Shown piece after piece: positions 32,166 through 40,700 of a stretch of DNA of 64,000 nucleotides. The number at the start of each line of letters is the position of its first letter. The stretch's first letter is position 1. The notes under the pieces are model-generated. The model saw only the letters and a list, made by a program, of their open reading frames with translations, had not been told where the DNA came from and made no database searches. Source of the DNA: DATBSL01 sp964561785 (lineage in GTDB: Bacteria; Acidobacteriota; Vicinamibacteria; Fen-336); the NCBI GenBank assembly GCA_964561785.1, contig CAZLRF010000004.1:1-64000 (forward strand), given 5' to 3'. Position numbers and translations under genes: made by a program.

Positions 32166-33877
32166 CCGCCGGGGCCGGGCTGACCGGGGCCGACTGGGCC
32201 GTTCTCGCCGCCTACCTGGCCGGCATCGTGGCCTTCGGCCTGTGGGTGGGGCGCGGCACCCGCGGCCTCGACGACTTCTTCCTCGCCGGGCGGGAGATGC
32301 GCTGGTGGGCGGCGGGGCTGTCCGTGATGGCCACCCAGATCAGCGCGATCACCTTCGTGGGCACCACCGGCCAGGCGTACACGAAGGGCATGGGCTTCGT
32401 GGCCTTCTACTTCGGCCTGCCCTTCGCGATGATCGTGCTCTCGCTCACCCTCGTGCCGTTCTTCTACCGCGCGGGCGTCTTCACCGCCTACGAGTACCTC
32501 GAGCGCCGCTTCGACTCGCGCACGCGGACCCTCACGAGCCTGCTCTTCCTGCTCTCGCGCGGCCTCGCGGTGGGGGTGACGCTCTACGCGCCCGCGCTCG
32601 TGCTCTCGGTCGTCCTCGGCTGGAGCGAGTCGGCCACGATCGCGCTCATGGCGGGGGCCACGATCCTCTACGTCGTCTACGGCGGCAACCGCTCGGTGAT
32701 CTGGACGGACGTCGTCCAGATGGGCCTCATCTGGCTCGGCATCTTCCTCTGCGTGGGCGTCGCGGTCGCCCAGCTTCCCCCCGGCTTCTCCCTGCGCGAC
32801 GGGCTCGCCCTCGCCCAGGCGAGCGGGCGGCTCGAGACGGTCGACCTCTCCTTCGACCCCTCGCGGCCCTACACGCTGTGGAGCGGGCTCGTCGGGGGGA
32901 TGTTCCTCGCGATGGCCTACTTCGGGTGCGACCAGAGCCAGGTGCAGCGCTACCTCTCGGGGCGGACGCTGACCGAGAGCCGGCTCTCGCTCCTCTTCAA
33001 CGCGTTCCTCAAGGTCCCGATGCAGTTCCTGATCCTGCTCACCGGGGTCCTCGTGTTCGTGTTCTTCCACTTCCACGAGGCGCCGCTCCTGTGGAACCGG
33101 GCCGAGCTCGCGCGGCTCGAGGCGCGAGCCGACCCGGAAGAGCTCGCTTCGCTGCGCTCGCGGACGGCCGAGGCCCACGCCGCGCGGCGCTCCGCGGCGC
33201 GAGCGTTCGCGGCGGCCCGCCGCGGGGAGGGCGACGCCCCGGCGGCGCGGGCGGGCTACCTCGCGGCGCAGGGGCGCCTCGAGGCGGTCGAGGCCGAGGC
33301 GCGCCTCGTCGCGGGGCGGCTCGCCGGCGCCCCCGTGAACGACGTCAACCACGTCTTCCCGAGCTACGTGGTCTCGCAGCTGCGGGGCGGCCTCGCCGGC
33401 CTGGTGATCGCCGTCATGTTCGCCGCCGCGATGTCGACCCTCGCCGCCGAGTTCAACTCCCTCGCCACCGCCACCGTGGTCGACTTCTACAAGCGCTTCG
33501 TGCGCAGGGACGCCGGCGCGGCCCACGACCTCCTCGTCTCGCGCGCGGTGACCGCCTTCTGGGGGCTCTTCGCCGCCCTGGTCGCCGTCGAGGCCGGCCG
33601 GCTCGGCTCCGCGATCGAGGTCGTGAACCGCTTCGGCTCGTACTTCTACGGCTCGATCCTCGGCGTGTTCGGCCTCGCCGTGCTCACCCCGCGGGCCACG
33701 GCGCGCGGCGCGTTCTACGGCCTCTTCGCGGGGATGGCCGCCGTCTTCCTCGTCTCGCGGACGACGGACGTCGCCTTCCTCTGGTACAACGTCGTCGGCG
33801 CCGTCACCGTGTTCGCGACGGGCCTCGCGATCACCGCCCTGGCGCCGGGGCCCCGCCCCGCGGGCGACCGGCGGTGA
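32153..33877 (+). CDS. sodium:solute symporter (SSS family) with charged coiled-coil insert
   Basis: 574 residues from GTG 32153. About 13 membrane helices of the LeuT-like SSS family: GTRGLDDFFLAGREMRWWAA, SVMATQISAITFVGTTGQAY, GVFTAYEYLERRF, YGGNRSVIWTDVVQMGLI and FGCDQSQVQRYLSG. A highly charged, helix-forming insert (about residues 320-395, rich in Glu, Arg and Ala) lies before the NHVFPSYV segment and the next helix. FAAAMSTLAAEFNSLATATVVDFY is the conserved later Na+ site region. Substrate not predictable. The stop overlaps the YkgJ gene start (GTGA). Confidence 0.9.
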   Translation: MAVLTAGAGLTGADWAVLAAYLAGIVAFGLWVGRGTRGLDDFFLAGREMRWWAAGLSVMATQISAITFVGTTGQAYTKGMGFVAFYFGLPFAMIVLSLTLVPFFYRAGVFTAYEYLERRFDSRTRTLTSLLFLLSRGLAVGVTLYAPALVLSVVLGWSESATIALMAGATILYVVYGGNRSVIWTDVVQMGLIWLGIFLCVGVAVAQLPPGFSLRDGLALAQASGRLETVDLSFDPSRPYTLWSGLVGGMFLAMAYFGCDQSQVQRYLSGRTLTESRLSLLFNAFLKVPMQFLILLTGVLVFVFFHFHEAPLLWNRAELARLEARADPEELASLRSRTAEAHAARRSAARAFAAARRGEGDAPAARAGYLAAQGRLEAVEAEARLVAGRLAGAPVNDVNHVFPSYVVSQLRGGLAGLVIAVMFAAAMSTLAAEFNSLATATVVDFYKRFVRRDAGAAHDLLVSRAVTAFWGLFAALVAVEAGRLGSAIEVVNRFGSYFYGSILGVFGLAVLTPRATARGAFYGLFAGMAAVFLVSRTTDVAFLWYNVVGAVTVFATGLAITALAPGPRPAGDRR

Positions 33878-34509
33878 GCGACCGGCCCGGGTTCCCCGAC
33901 GACGAGGACGCGGAGCTCCTGCGCGCGCTCGACGCCGAGATGGAGGCGGCGGCGCGGCGCGCGGGCCCTCTCCTCGGCTGTGGCCCCGGGCGCACCGAGT
34001 GCTGCCACGGGCCGTTCCCGATCAACCTGCTCGACGCGCGCCGGCTGCAGCGGGGCCTCGGCGCCCTCGCCGCCGCCTCTCCCGCGCGGGCGAGCGCTCT
34101 CTCGCGGCGGGCGGAGGAGTCGGCCGCCCGCCTCGCGCCGTCCTTCCCCGGCGACCCCGCGCTCGGCCTTCTGGGAGAGGACGAGGCCGCCGAGGAGCGC
34201 TTCTCGGCCGAGCACGCCCGCGAGCCCTGTCCGGCCCTCGACCCCGCGTCGGGCCGGTGCGAGCTGTACGCGTGGCGGCCGCTCGCCTGCCGCACGATGG
34301 GGCCGCCGGTGCGGATCGGCGGGGACGACCTCCCGTCCTGCCCCCACTGCTTCGCGGCCGTGCCCCCCGCCGAGACGGAGCGCTGCCGCGCCCGCCCCGA
34401 CCCCGGCGGGCGCGAGGACGCGCTCGTCGAGGCGGTCGAGCGGCGGCTCGGCCTGCACGGCGACACGATCGTCGCGTTCGCCCTCCTCCTGAGGCCGAGG
34501 GCCCTTTAA
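33874..34509 (+). CDS. YkgJ-type cysteine cluster protein
   Basis: 211 residues from GTG 33874. Cys residues occur as CGPGRTECCHGPF near the N-terminus and PCPALDPASGRCELYAWRPLACRTMG followed by CPHC. This matches the CxxxCC-type zinc/iron-chelating YkgJ family; FPINLLDARRL is also typical. Role unknown, probably metal-binding. Coupled to the symporter gene; it may reflect shared expression rather than shared function. Confidence 0.75.
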   Translation: MSDRPGFPDDEDAELLRALDAEMEAAARRAGPLLGCGPGRTECCHGPFPINLLDARRLQRGLGALAAASPARASALSRRAEESAARLAPSFPGDPALGLLGEDEAAEERFSAEHAREPCPALDPASGRCELYAWRPLACRTMGPPVRIGGDDLPSCPHCFAAVPPAETERCRARPDPGGREDALVEAVERRLGLHGDTIVAFALLLRPRAL

Positions 34510-34642
34510 GCCCCGCCACGGCCGTGTGCGGGCGCAGCTTTCGCGCGCCGATCGCTCGGGCGGGTCCCGTCGCGCCAATCCTGCGCCTGGATCCTCCCGG
34601 CGCCTCCGGGGCCCCTCGGGCATTCCCAACGCCATGAACGAT

Positions 34643-34671
34643 TTGCAGGACACGCGGGATCGGCGTAGACT
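34643..34671 (+). promoter_or_regulatory. candidate feoB promoter
   Basis: TTGCAG (34643-34648), 17-base spacer, TAGACT (34666-34671); predicted start near 34678. The palindromic operator lies just downstream of this start. Upstream bases 34510-34640 hold only a 10-bp palindrome CACGGCCGTG (34517-34526) after the previous stop. Confidence 0.5.
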
Positions 34672-34683
34672 TGGCATCGAAGG

Positions 34684-34698
34684 TGAAAACGGTTTTCA
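34684..34698 (+). promoter_or_regulatory. Fur-box-like 7-1-7 palindrome before feoB
   Basis: TGAAAAC-G-GTTTTCA is a perfect 15-bp palindrome ending two bases before ATG 34701. It fits the 7-1-7 core of Fur boxes (TGAnAAnnnTTnTCA). Placed over the early transcribed region, an iron-loaded repressor bound here would block feoB, as expected for ferrous uptake genes. The identity of the regulator is inference. Confidence 0.65.
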
Positions 34699-34700
34699 AG

Positions 34701-36578
34701 ATGAGCCTGGCGGGAGCAACGGCAGCGGCGGAGGAAGCGGGGGAGTCCCCCCGGCCGGCGGGACCGCGCCGGGTGATCCTCCTCGGGAACCCCAACGTCG
34801 GCAAGAGCGCGCTGTTCAACGCCCTCACCGGCCTGCGGGCCACGGTGTCCAACTACCCCGGCACGACCGTGGAGGTGTACCGGGGCCGCCTCGCCGGGAG
34901 GGGCGCGGAGGTCGTGGACTCCCCGGGCACCAACTCGCTCGTCCCGCTGAGCGAGGACGAGCGGGTCACCTGGGAGCTCGTGCGTTCGGTGCGCGGGGAG
35001 GAGGGGGCGGTCGTCGTCCAGGTCGCCGACGCGAAGAACCTCCGCCGCGCGCTCCTGCTGACCCTGCAGCTCGGGCAGCTCGGCGTCCCGACGGTGCTCG
35101 TCCTCAACATGCACGACGAGGCCGAGGCCCGGGGGATCCGGCTCGACCTGCGCGGGCTCGAGGCGACCCTCGGCGTGCCCGTCCGCACGACGGTGGCCAC
35201 CCACGGCCTCGGGGTCGAGGGCGTGGTGAGTGCGCTCGCCGCGGCCCGGCCCCCGCGCAACCACCTGCCGATGCCCGAGGACGCGGCGGGGCCCGCCCTC
35301 GCGATCCTCACCGGGAAGGACCCGCTCCCCGCCGTTCCCCCGCCCTTCCTCGCGCGCTACCACGAGACCCTCCTCGCCCACGCCGCGGCCATCGCGCGGG
35401 GCCACGCCTCGGAATCGCTCTCCCGCGGCGCCGCCGTCTCGCGCCGCCTCGGGCGGCTCGCGATCCACCCCGTGTGGGGCTGGCCCATCCTCGCCGGGGT
35501 GCTCTACGCCCTGTACCAGCTCGTGGGCGTCTTCGGGGCGGGGACGCTCGTGGACCTCCTCGAGGAGGGCCTCTTCCACGGCTGGCTCAACCCCTGGGCG
35601 GTCTCGCTGTTCTCGCTCGTGCCCTCCTCGTTCGTGCGGGACCTCTTCGTGGGCGAGTACGGCCTGGTCACGATGGGGCTCTCCTACGGCCTCGCGATCG
35701 TCCTTCCGATCGTGGCCACCTTCTTCACCGCGTTCGCCGTGCTCGAGGACTCGGGCTACCTGCCCCGGCTCGCGGTGATGAGCGACCGGGTCTTCCGCCT
35801 CATGGGCCTCAACGGCAAGGCCGTCCTCCCGATGGTCCTCGGCCTCGGCTGCGACACGATGGCGACGCTCACCACGCGTATCCTGCCCACGCGCAAGGAG
35901 CGCGTGCTCGCCACGCTCCTCCTCGCGCTCGGCGTGCCCTGCTCGGCCCAGCTCGGGGTGATCCTCGCCATGCTCGCCGCGGTGCCGCTCTCCGCGGCCG
36001 CGGTCTGGTTCGTCGCGGTGACGGGGGTGATGGTCGCGGTCGGCTTCCTCGCCGCGCGGGTGCTGCCCGGCGAGCGGGGGGACTTCGTCATCGAGCTGCC
36101 CCCGATGCGCCTGCCCCTCCTCTCGAACGTCGTCCAGAAGACGCTCGCCCGGGTCGAGTGGTACCTCAAGGAGGCGCTGCCCCTCTTCCTCGTGGGCACC
36201 CTCGTCCTCTTCCTGCTCGACCGGCTGCGGCTGCTCGACGCGATCACCCGCGCCGGCGAGCCCGTCGTGAAGGGGATCCTCGGCCTGCCCGCCGAGGCCT
36301 CAGCGGCGTTTCTCGTCGGCTTCCTGCGCCGCGACTTCGCGGCGACCCGCCTGTTCGACATGTCGCGCGGGGGCGGGCTCGACGTCGTGCAGCTCGTGGT
36401 GGCGATGGTGACGATCACGCTGTTCATCCCCTGCATCGCCAACGTGTTCATGATCGGCAAGGAGCGCGGGTGGAAGACGGCGGCGGCGATGGCCGCCTTC
36501 ATCTTCCCCCTCGCCTTCGCGGTCGGCGGGCTCGCGCGGCTGCTGATGCTCGCCGCGGGCTTCGGGGCGGCGTCGTGA
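34701..36578 (+). CDS. feoB: ferrous iron transporter B
   Basis: 625 residues from ATG 34701 (an in-frame TTG at 34671 adds ten). N-terminal G domain: GNPNVGKSALFNALTG (G1), SNYPGTTVEV (G2), DSPGTNSL (G3, usual DxPG) and NMHD (G4). This is followed by two Gate regions: LEDSGYLPRLAVMSDRVFR, MVLGLGCDTMATLTTR and FLVGFLRRDFAATRLFD, with about eight helices. Imports Fe2+ across the inner membrane. It is shorter than E. coli FeoB (~770) but within the bacterial range. Coupled to feoA (GTGA). Confidence 0.96.
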   Translation: MSLAGATAAAEEAGESPRPAGPRRVILLGNPNVGKSALFNALTGLRATVSNYPGTTVEVYRGRLAGRGAEVVDSPGTNSLVPLSEDERVTWELVRSVRGEEGAVVVQVADAKNLRRALLLTLQLGQLGVPTVLVLNMHDEAEARGIRLDLRGLEATLGVPVRTTVATHGLGVEGVVSALAAARPPRNHLPMPEDAAGPALAILTGKDPLPAVPPPFLARYHETLLAHAAAIARGHASESLSRGAAVSRRLGRLAIHPVWGWPILAGVLYALYQLVGVFGAGTLVDLLEEGLFHGWLNPWAVSLFSLVPSSFVRDLFVGEYGLVTMGLSYGLAIVLPIVATFFTAFAVLEDSGYLPRLAVMSDRVFRLMGLNGKAVLPMVLGLGCDTMATLTTRILPTRKERVLATLLLALGVPCSAQLGVILAMLAAVPLSAAAVWFVAVTGVMVAVGFLAARVLPGERGDFVIELPPMRLPLLSNVVQKTLARVEWYLKEALPLFLVGTLVLFLLDRLRLLDAITRAGEPVVKGILGLPAEASAAFLVGFLRRDFAATRLFDMSRGGGLDVVQLVVAMVTITLFIPCIANVFMIGKERGWKTAAAMAAFIFPLAFAVGGLARLLMLAAGFGAAS

Positions 36579-37027
36579 CGACCGTGCCCCTCGCCGGCGA
36601 GCCCGGGGCCGCCGCGGTCACCTGCACGCTGTGCGGCTTCGAGTACGTCCCGGGCGGCGCCTCCTGCCGCGAGCACGGCTGCCCGATCGCCCTCGGCACG
36701 TGCACGACCCGGCACTGCCCCCGCTGCGGCTACACCATTCCGGACGAGGAGGCGAGCGCCGCGGTGCGCCTCTTCCGCCGGCTCTTCGGCCCGACCCCGC
36801 GCCACGCGGCGGGCAACGTGGCGGAGCTGCCCGCCGGGGCCTTCGGGGTCGTGGAGAGGATCGAGGGCGACGACGCCCTGCGGGCCCGCCTCACCGCCCA
36901 GGGCCTCGCCCCGGGCGTCGCGGTGCACGTCCTCCAGCGCACGCCGACGTTCGTGATCGAGTCCGGGGAGACGTCGGTCGCCCTCGAGCGCAAGGTCGCG
37001 GAGGCGATCGTCCTGAAGAAGGCCTGA
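36575..37027 (+). CDS. feoA: FeoA-domain protein with N-terminal cysteine-rich zinc-ribbon-like region
   Basis: 150 residues from GTG 36575. The N-terminal ~60 residues hold eight Cys in pairs (CTLCGFEY, CREHGC, CTTRHCPRCGY), a likely metal-binding ribbon. The C-terminal ~75 residues are the SH3-like FeoA fold (AGAFGVVERIEGDDALRARL, TAQGLAPGVAVHVLQRTPTF). Ordinary FeoA is ~75 residues, so the metal-site fusion is an elaborated form and may sense or deliver iron to FeoB. Ends four bases before the convergent bshB1 stop. Confidence 0.88.
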   Translation: MTTVPLAGEPGAAAVTCTLCGFEYVPGGASCREHGCPIALGTCTTRHCPRCGYTIPDEEASAAVRLFRRLFGPTPRHAAGNVAELPAGAFGVVERIEGDDALRARLTAQGLAPGVAVHVLQRTPTFVIESGETSVALERKVAEAIVLKKA

Positions 37028-37031
37028 GGGC

Positions 37032-37757
37032 CTAGCCCAGAGACGAGCCGCCGAGCGCGACGAGGTCGCTCACCCGCAGCGGCTCGCGGGTCACGAAGCC
37101 CTCGCCGTAGCGCACGCCGATCCTCTGCCCGTGCCGGCGGGCGGACAGATCGACCGCCTCCTGGAAGCGGTCGAGGGGCAGAGGCCCCGTCTCCCCCGGG
37201 GCCGGCGTGAACTGGCTCGCGAAGGCGGCGATCGCCCGCATCTTCGTCTCCCACACCGCGGTCACGTCGACGACGAAGGTGGGGACGAGGTCGTTCGCCT
37301 CCGTCATCGTCACCGCGTAGACGAGCTTCTCCGGCCGGAACGGCGGGCCGAGGTCGGGCTCGTAGCGGCGCAGCCCGGCGAGGAAGCAGGCGTCGTAGAC
37401 GATGCGGCTGGCCGCCGCGTGGTCGGGATGCCGCTGCTCCCAGTGCTGGAGGAGGACGACGCGGGGGCGGAGGCGGCGGACCGCCTCCACCACCCGGTCC
37501 TTCTGCTCCGGCAGCGGCGCGAGCCGGGCGTCGGGCAGCCCGAGCGACTCGCGGTGGGCGGCGCCGAGGATCCGCGCCGCCTCCGTCGCCTCGCGCGCCC
37601 GGGTCTCGGGGGTTCCCCGGCTGCCCGCCTCGCCGCGCGTGAGGTCGACGAGCGCGACCCGCCGGCCGCGCGCCGCCTCGAGGGCGAGGGTGCCCCCGGC
37701 GACGAGCTCGGCGTCGTCGGGGTGCGCGCAGAACGCGGCGACGTCGAAGGGCTCCAT
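37032..37757 (-). CDS. bshB1: bacillithiol biosynthesis deacetylase BshB1
   Basis: 241 residues. PIG-L/LmbE-type zinc deacetylase that removes the acetyl from GlcNAc-malate to give GlcN-malate, second step of bacillithiol synthesis. AFCAHPDDAELVAGGTL supplies zinc ligands and the catalytic Asp, and EQRHPDHAAASRIV the third ligand. LVDLTRGEAGSRGTPETRA and YAVTMTEANDLVPTFVVDV are typical of BshB1. It starts six bases after the stop of the giant secreted-protein gene, so both are likely on one transcript. Confidence 0.94.
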   Translation of the reverse strand: MEPFDVAAFCAHPDDAELVAGGTLALEAARGRRVALVDLTRGEAGSRGTPETRAREATEAARILGAAHRESLGLPDARLAPLPEQKDRVVEAVRRLRPRVVLLQHWEQRHPDHAAASRIVYDACFLAGLRRYEPDLGPPFRPEKLVYAVTMTEANDLVPTFVVDVTAVWETKMRAIAAFASQFTPAPGETGPLPLDRFQEAVDLSARRHGQRIGVRYGEGFVTREPLRVSDLVALGGSSLG

Positions 37758-37763
37758 CCCGGC

Positions 37764-40700
37764 CTACCGGGGCACGACCGGCGGGTGCGGCAGGACGAGC
37801 GCCGGGTCGCCGAACAGGTTGAAGCCGTCCACGACCTCGCGGGCCGCGGGGGACGAGAGGACGACCGCCGCCTTCGCCCGGCGGATGGCCTCGCCGAGGC
37901 TCGTGCCGGGCACGCGCAGCTCCGCGTAGACCCGCTCGGCGAGGGGGGCCTGTCCGGCGGGCGGGGTGATGCCCGCGGGGCCGAAGCTCGCGAGGGCCCC
38001 GCCCCCGGGCTGCAGGACGAGCGCCTCGTTGAGCGACGGGCCGTCCACCCCGAGGTTGTACTGCGACAGGCACGCCCAGGTGAACAGCGCGGTCGGCTTC
38101 CAGCCCGCGCCGAGCGTGGACACGTCATCGACGGTGAGCACCTGCTCGTCCGCCCACTCGGTGAGCCCGCCGTGGCCGAAGTAGTGGGTGCCGAGGACTC
38201 CCGCCTGCCACGCGGCGAGGATCCCGGCGCGGGCCGCGGCCGGCCCCTCGGCGACGTCTGCCCACGCGAGGCTCGAGCCCGACGGCAGCAGCGCGAGCGA
38301 CCGTTGCGCGTCGTCGCGGAACGGCGCGTCGCTCGGCGTCGAGTTGTCGGCCACCGCGAGGTGGGCGTCGCCGAGGGCGAGAAGCGCCGTGGCCTGGGAC
38401 GCGATCTTGTCCGCCGCGGCCTCGGCGTCCGCGGTCGTGCGCACCGGCAGCCGGCCGATCGCCACGTCCGGACGGCCGTCGCCGTCGGTGTCGGCGAAGA
38501 GGTTCTCCGAGGGGACGAGCCCCCAGCCCGAGTCGCGCGAGAACAGCGAGGGCACGAGGCTCGGGACGCCGCGGCCGCTGTGGTCGAGCGGGTCGAAGCT
38601 GTCGTCGCCGACGAGCAGCACGTAGCGCAGCGACCGGCTCGCCCGCGCGGCGAAGCGGACGAGGGCCTGGATCGCGCGCGGCTCCACGAAGCCCGCGGAG
38701 AAGCGGTCGTACGCCGCGGTCGTCTCCACCACGGCGGAGGCGAGGCCGGCCCGCGCCTTCTCCGACGCGATGCGGTCGGCCTGGGCCCGGAAGAGCGGGT
38801 GCGTGACCACCAGGTACTCGACGCCCCGCAGGCTCGGCAGGGTGGGGTTCCAGGGCGCGAGCGCGAAGTCCGCGGCCGGGGCGGCCGAGCGGGGTGCGGC
38901 CACGTCGAGGAAGTCGACGTAGGCGAAGGCGTCGCCCTCCGGAGAGTCGGCGAGGGCGGTGCCCTGGTAGGCGATCTCGAGGCGGTTGCCCGCCGCGCGG
39001 AGCGCCTCGGCGGGCACGGTCCCGGTGAGCAGCGCCGGGCCCGCGCCGTCGAAGCTGAGCGAGCCCACGGCGAAGCCGTTCACGGTCGCGGTGAGCGAGT
39101 GGCGGTGGCGCGTGTAGCCGACCACGCGCAGCCGGACGGCCGCGGGGCCGGCCGCGCCCGGCGCGAGGCGGGGCAGGTCGAAGTCGCCCGCGGCCGGGTC
39201 GTACGCCGGGTTCGGCCACGCCTCGCCCGAGAACAGCACGTCCCACTGCCACGGGTCGGCCCCGGCCGGCAGGCTCGGCACGTAGAGCTGCTGGCGCTCG
39301 GCCCGCTGGAAGCCGGTCGCCTCCGGCTCCGACGAGCGCGTGAGCGGCACCGACGCGTGGGGGAACGCGGTCCCGGCGGTGAGGAGGTACACGTTGCGGT
39401 CGGAGTAGTCGGTGGCGAGGGCCCGCGCCTCGAAGGCGAGAGCGAACCCGCCGCCCGGCAGCGGCTCCCAGGCGAACGTCGCCGGCCGGCCGAGGTGGGT
39501 GAGGCGCACGGGAGCGCCGGGTCCGGCCGCGGGCAGGCCGGCGGCGAGCAGGTCGTTGGCGGGGATCCGGACGGGTCCCTCGCCCCACACCTCGATCTTC
39601 ACCCCGGCCCCGGGCCCGGACGGGCGCCGGGCGAGGAGGCCCGCGGCGGCCGCCGTGGCCGCCCGGGACCGCGCGTCGCCCGCCGCGGCCGATGCGGCGC
39701 GGCCGCGCTCGAGGCGCGCGCGGCGGTGTCCCTTCAGCCAGCGAACGGGCTCCTCAGGCACGCCCGCCGCGTCGAGCCGCCGCTCGACCTCGGAGAGGAA
39801 GCGCGCAAGGCGCGCGTCGCCGGCCGCGAACGGGCCGACCCACACCGTGTCCCCGTCCGTCTCCCGCTCCTCGATCACGAGGTAGGGCTTCTCCACCGGC
39901 CTCGTGCGGACGGTGTAGAGCACGGGCGTGATCGAGTCGGGCACGGGGGAAGCGACCGGCTGGTCGTGCAGCGGCTCGCGACCGCTCGCTCCCGTCGGGT
40001 CGTCCGTCTGGTGGAGCAGGAACCACGCGGTGCCGGACTGGGTGGAGGTCGCGAACGCCACCTCGCCCTCGCCCACCCGCAGGCCCTTGATCCCGGCCCG
40101 GGTAGCCGCGGCGAACACCCAAGTCGCGGTCACGTTGTCGGGGTCGGTCGCGGGGCTCGTGATCGAGCGCGTGGACAGCGTCACGAAGTCGCGCTGGACC
40201 TTCTGCTGGAGCGAGATCGGCCGGCGCAGCTCGTAGGCGAACGAGCCGCCGCCTCCGACCGGCACGTCGGGCAGCCCGTTCCCGTCCTGGTCCCAGGCGC
40301 CGGGAGGCAGCACGTCCCACGTCCCGTCGCCCTGGGTGTCGGCGGCGACGAGGGTGTCGGGCACGCCGTCCGCGTTCGTGTCGACCCACAGCTCGGTGGG
40401 GTGGGGGAGGCCGTCGCCGTCGGGGCCGTACAGGCTCGCCGGGGTGAGCGTGAGCTCGAAGCGCTCGAGGGCCGAGCCGAGGTTCACGATCGTGCCGGGG
40501 AACACCGCGGTGTCGCCCGCGGCGACGACCCGCGATCCGCCGCCCGAGAGATCGTGCCGCGGCGTCGTCACCACCGTGCTCGTGTCGGTCGCGGCCCCGA
40601 ACACGTCTGGGTTCACGCGGGAGAACGCGGTGATGTGGCTGACGTCGCGCGTCCCGGCGGCGGTGCCGCCCGGCGCGTTCACCACCACGAAGATGAGCTG

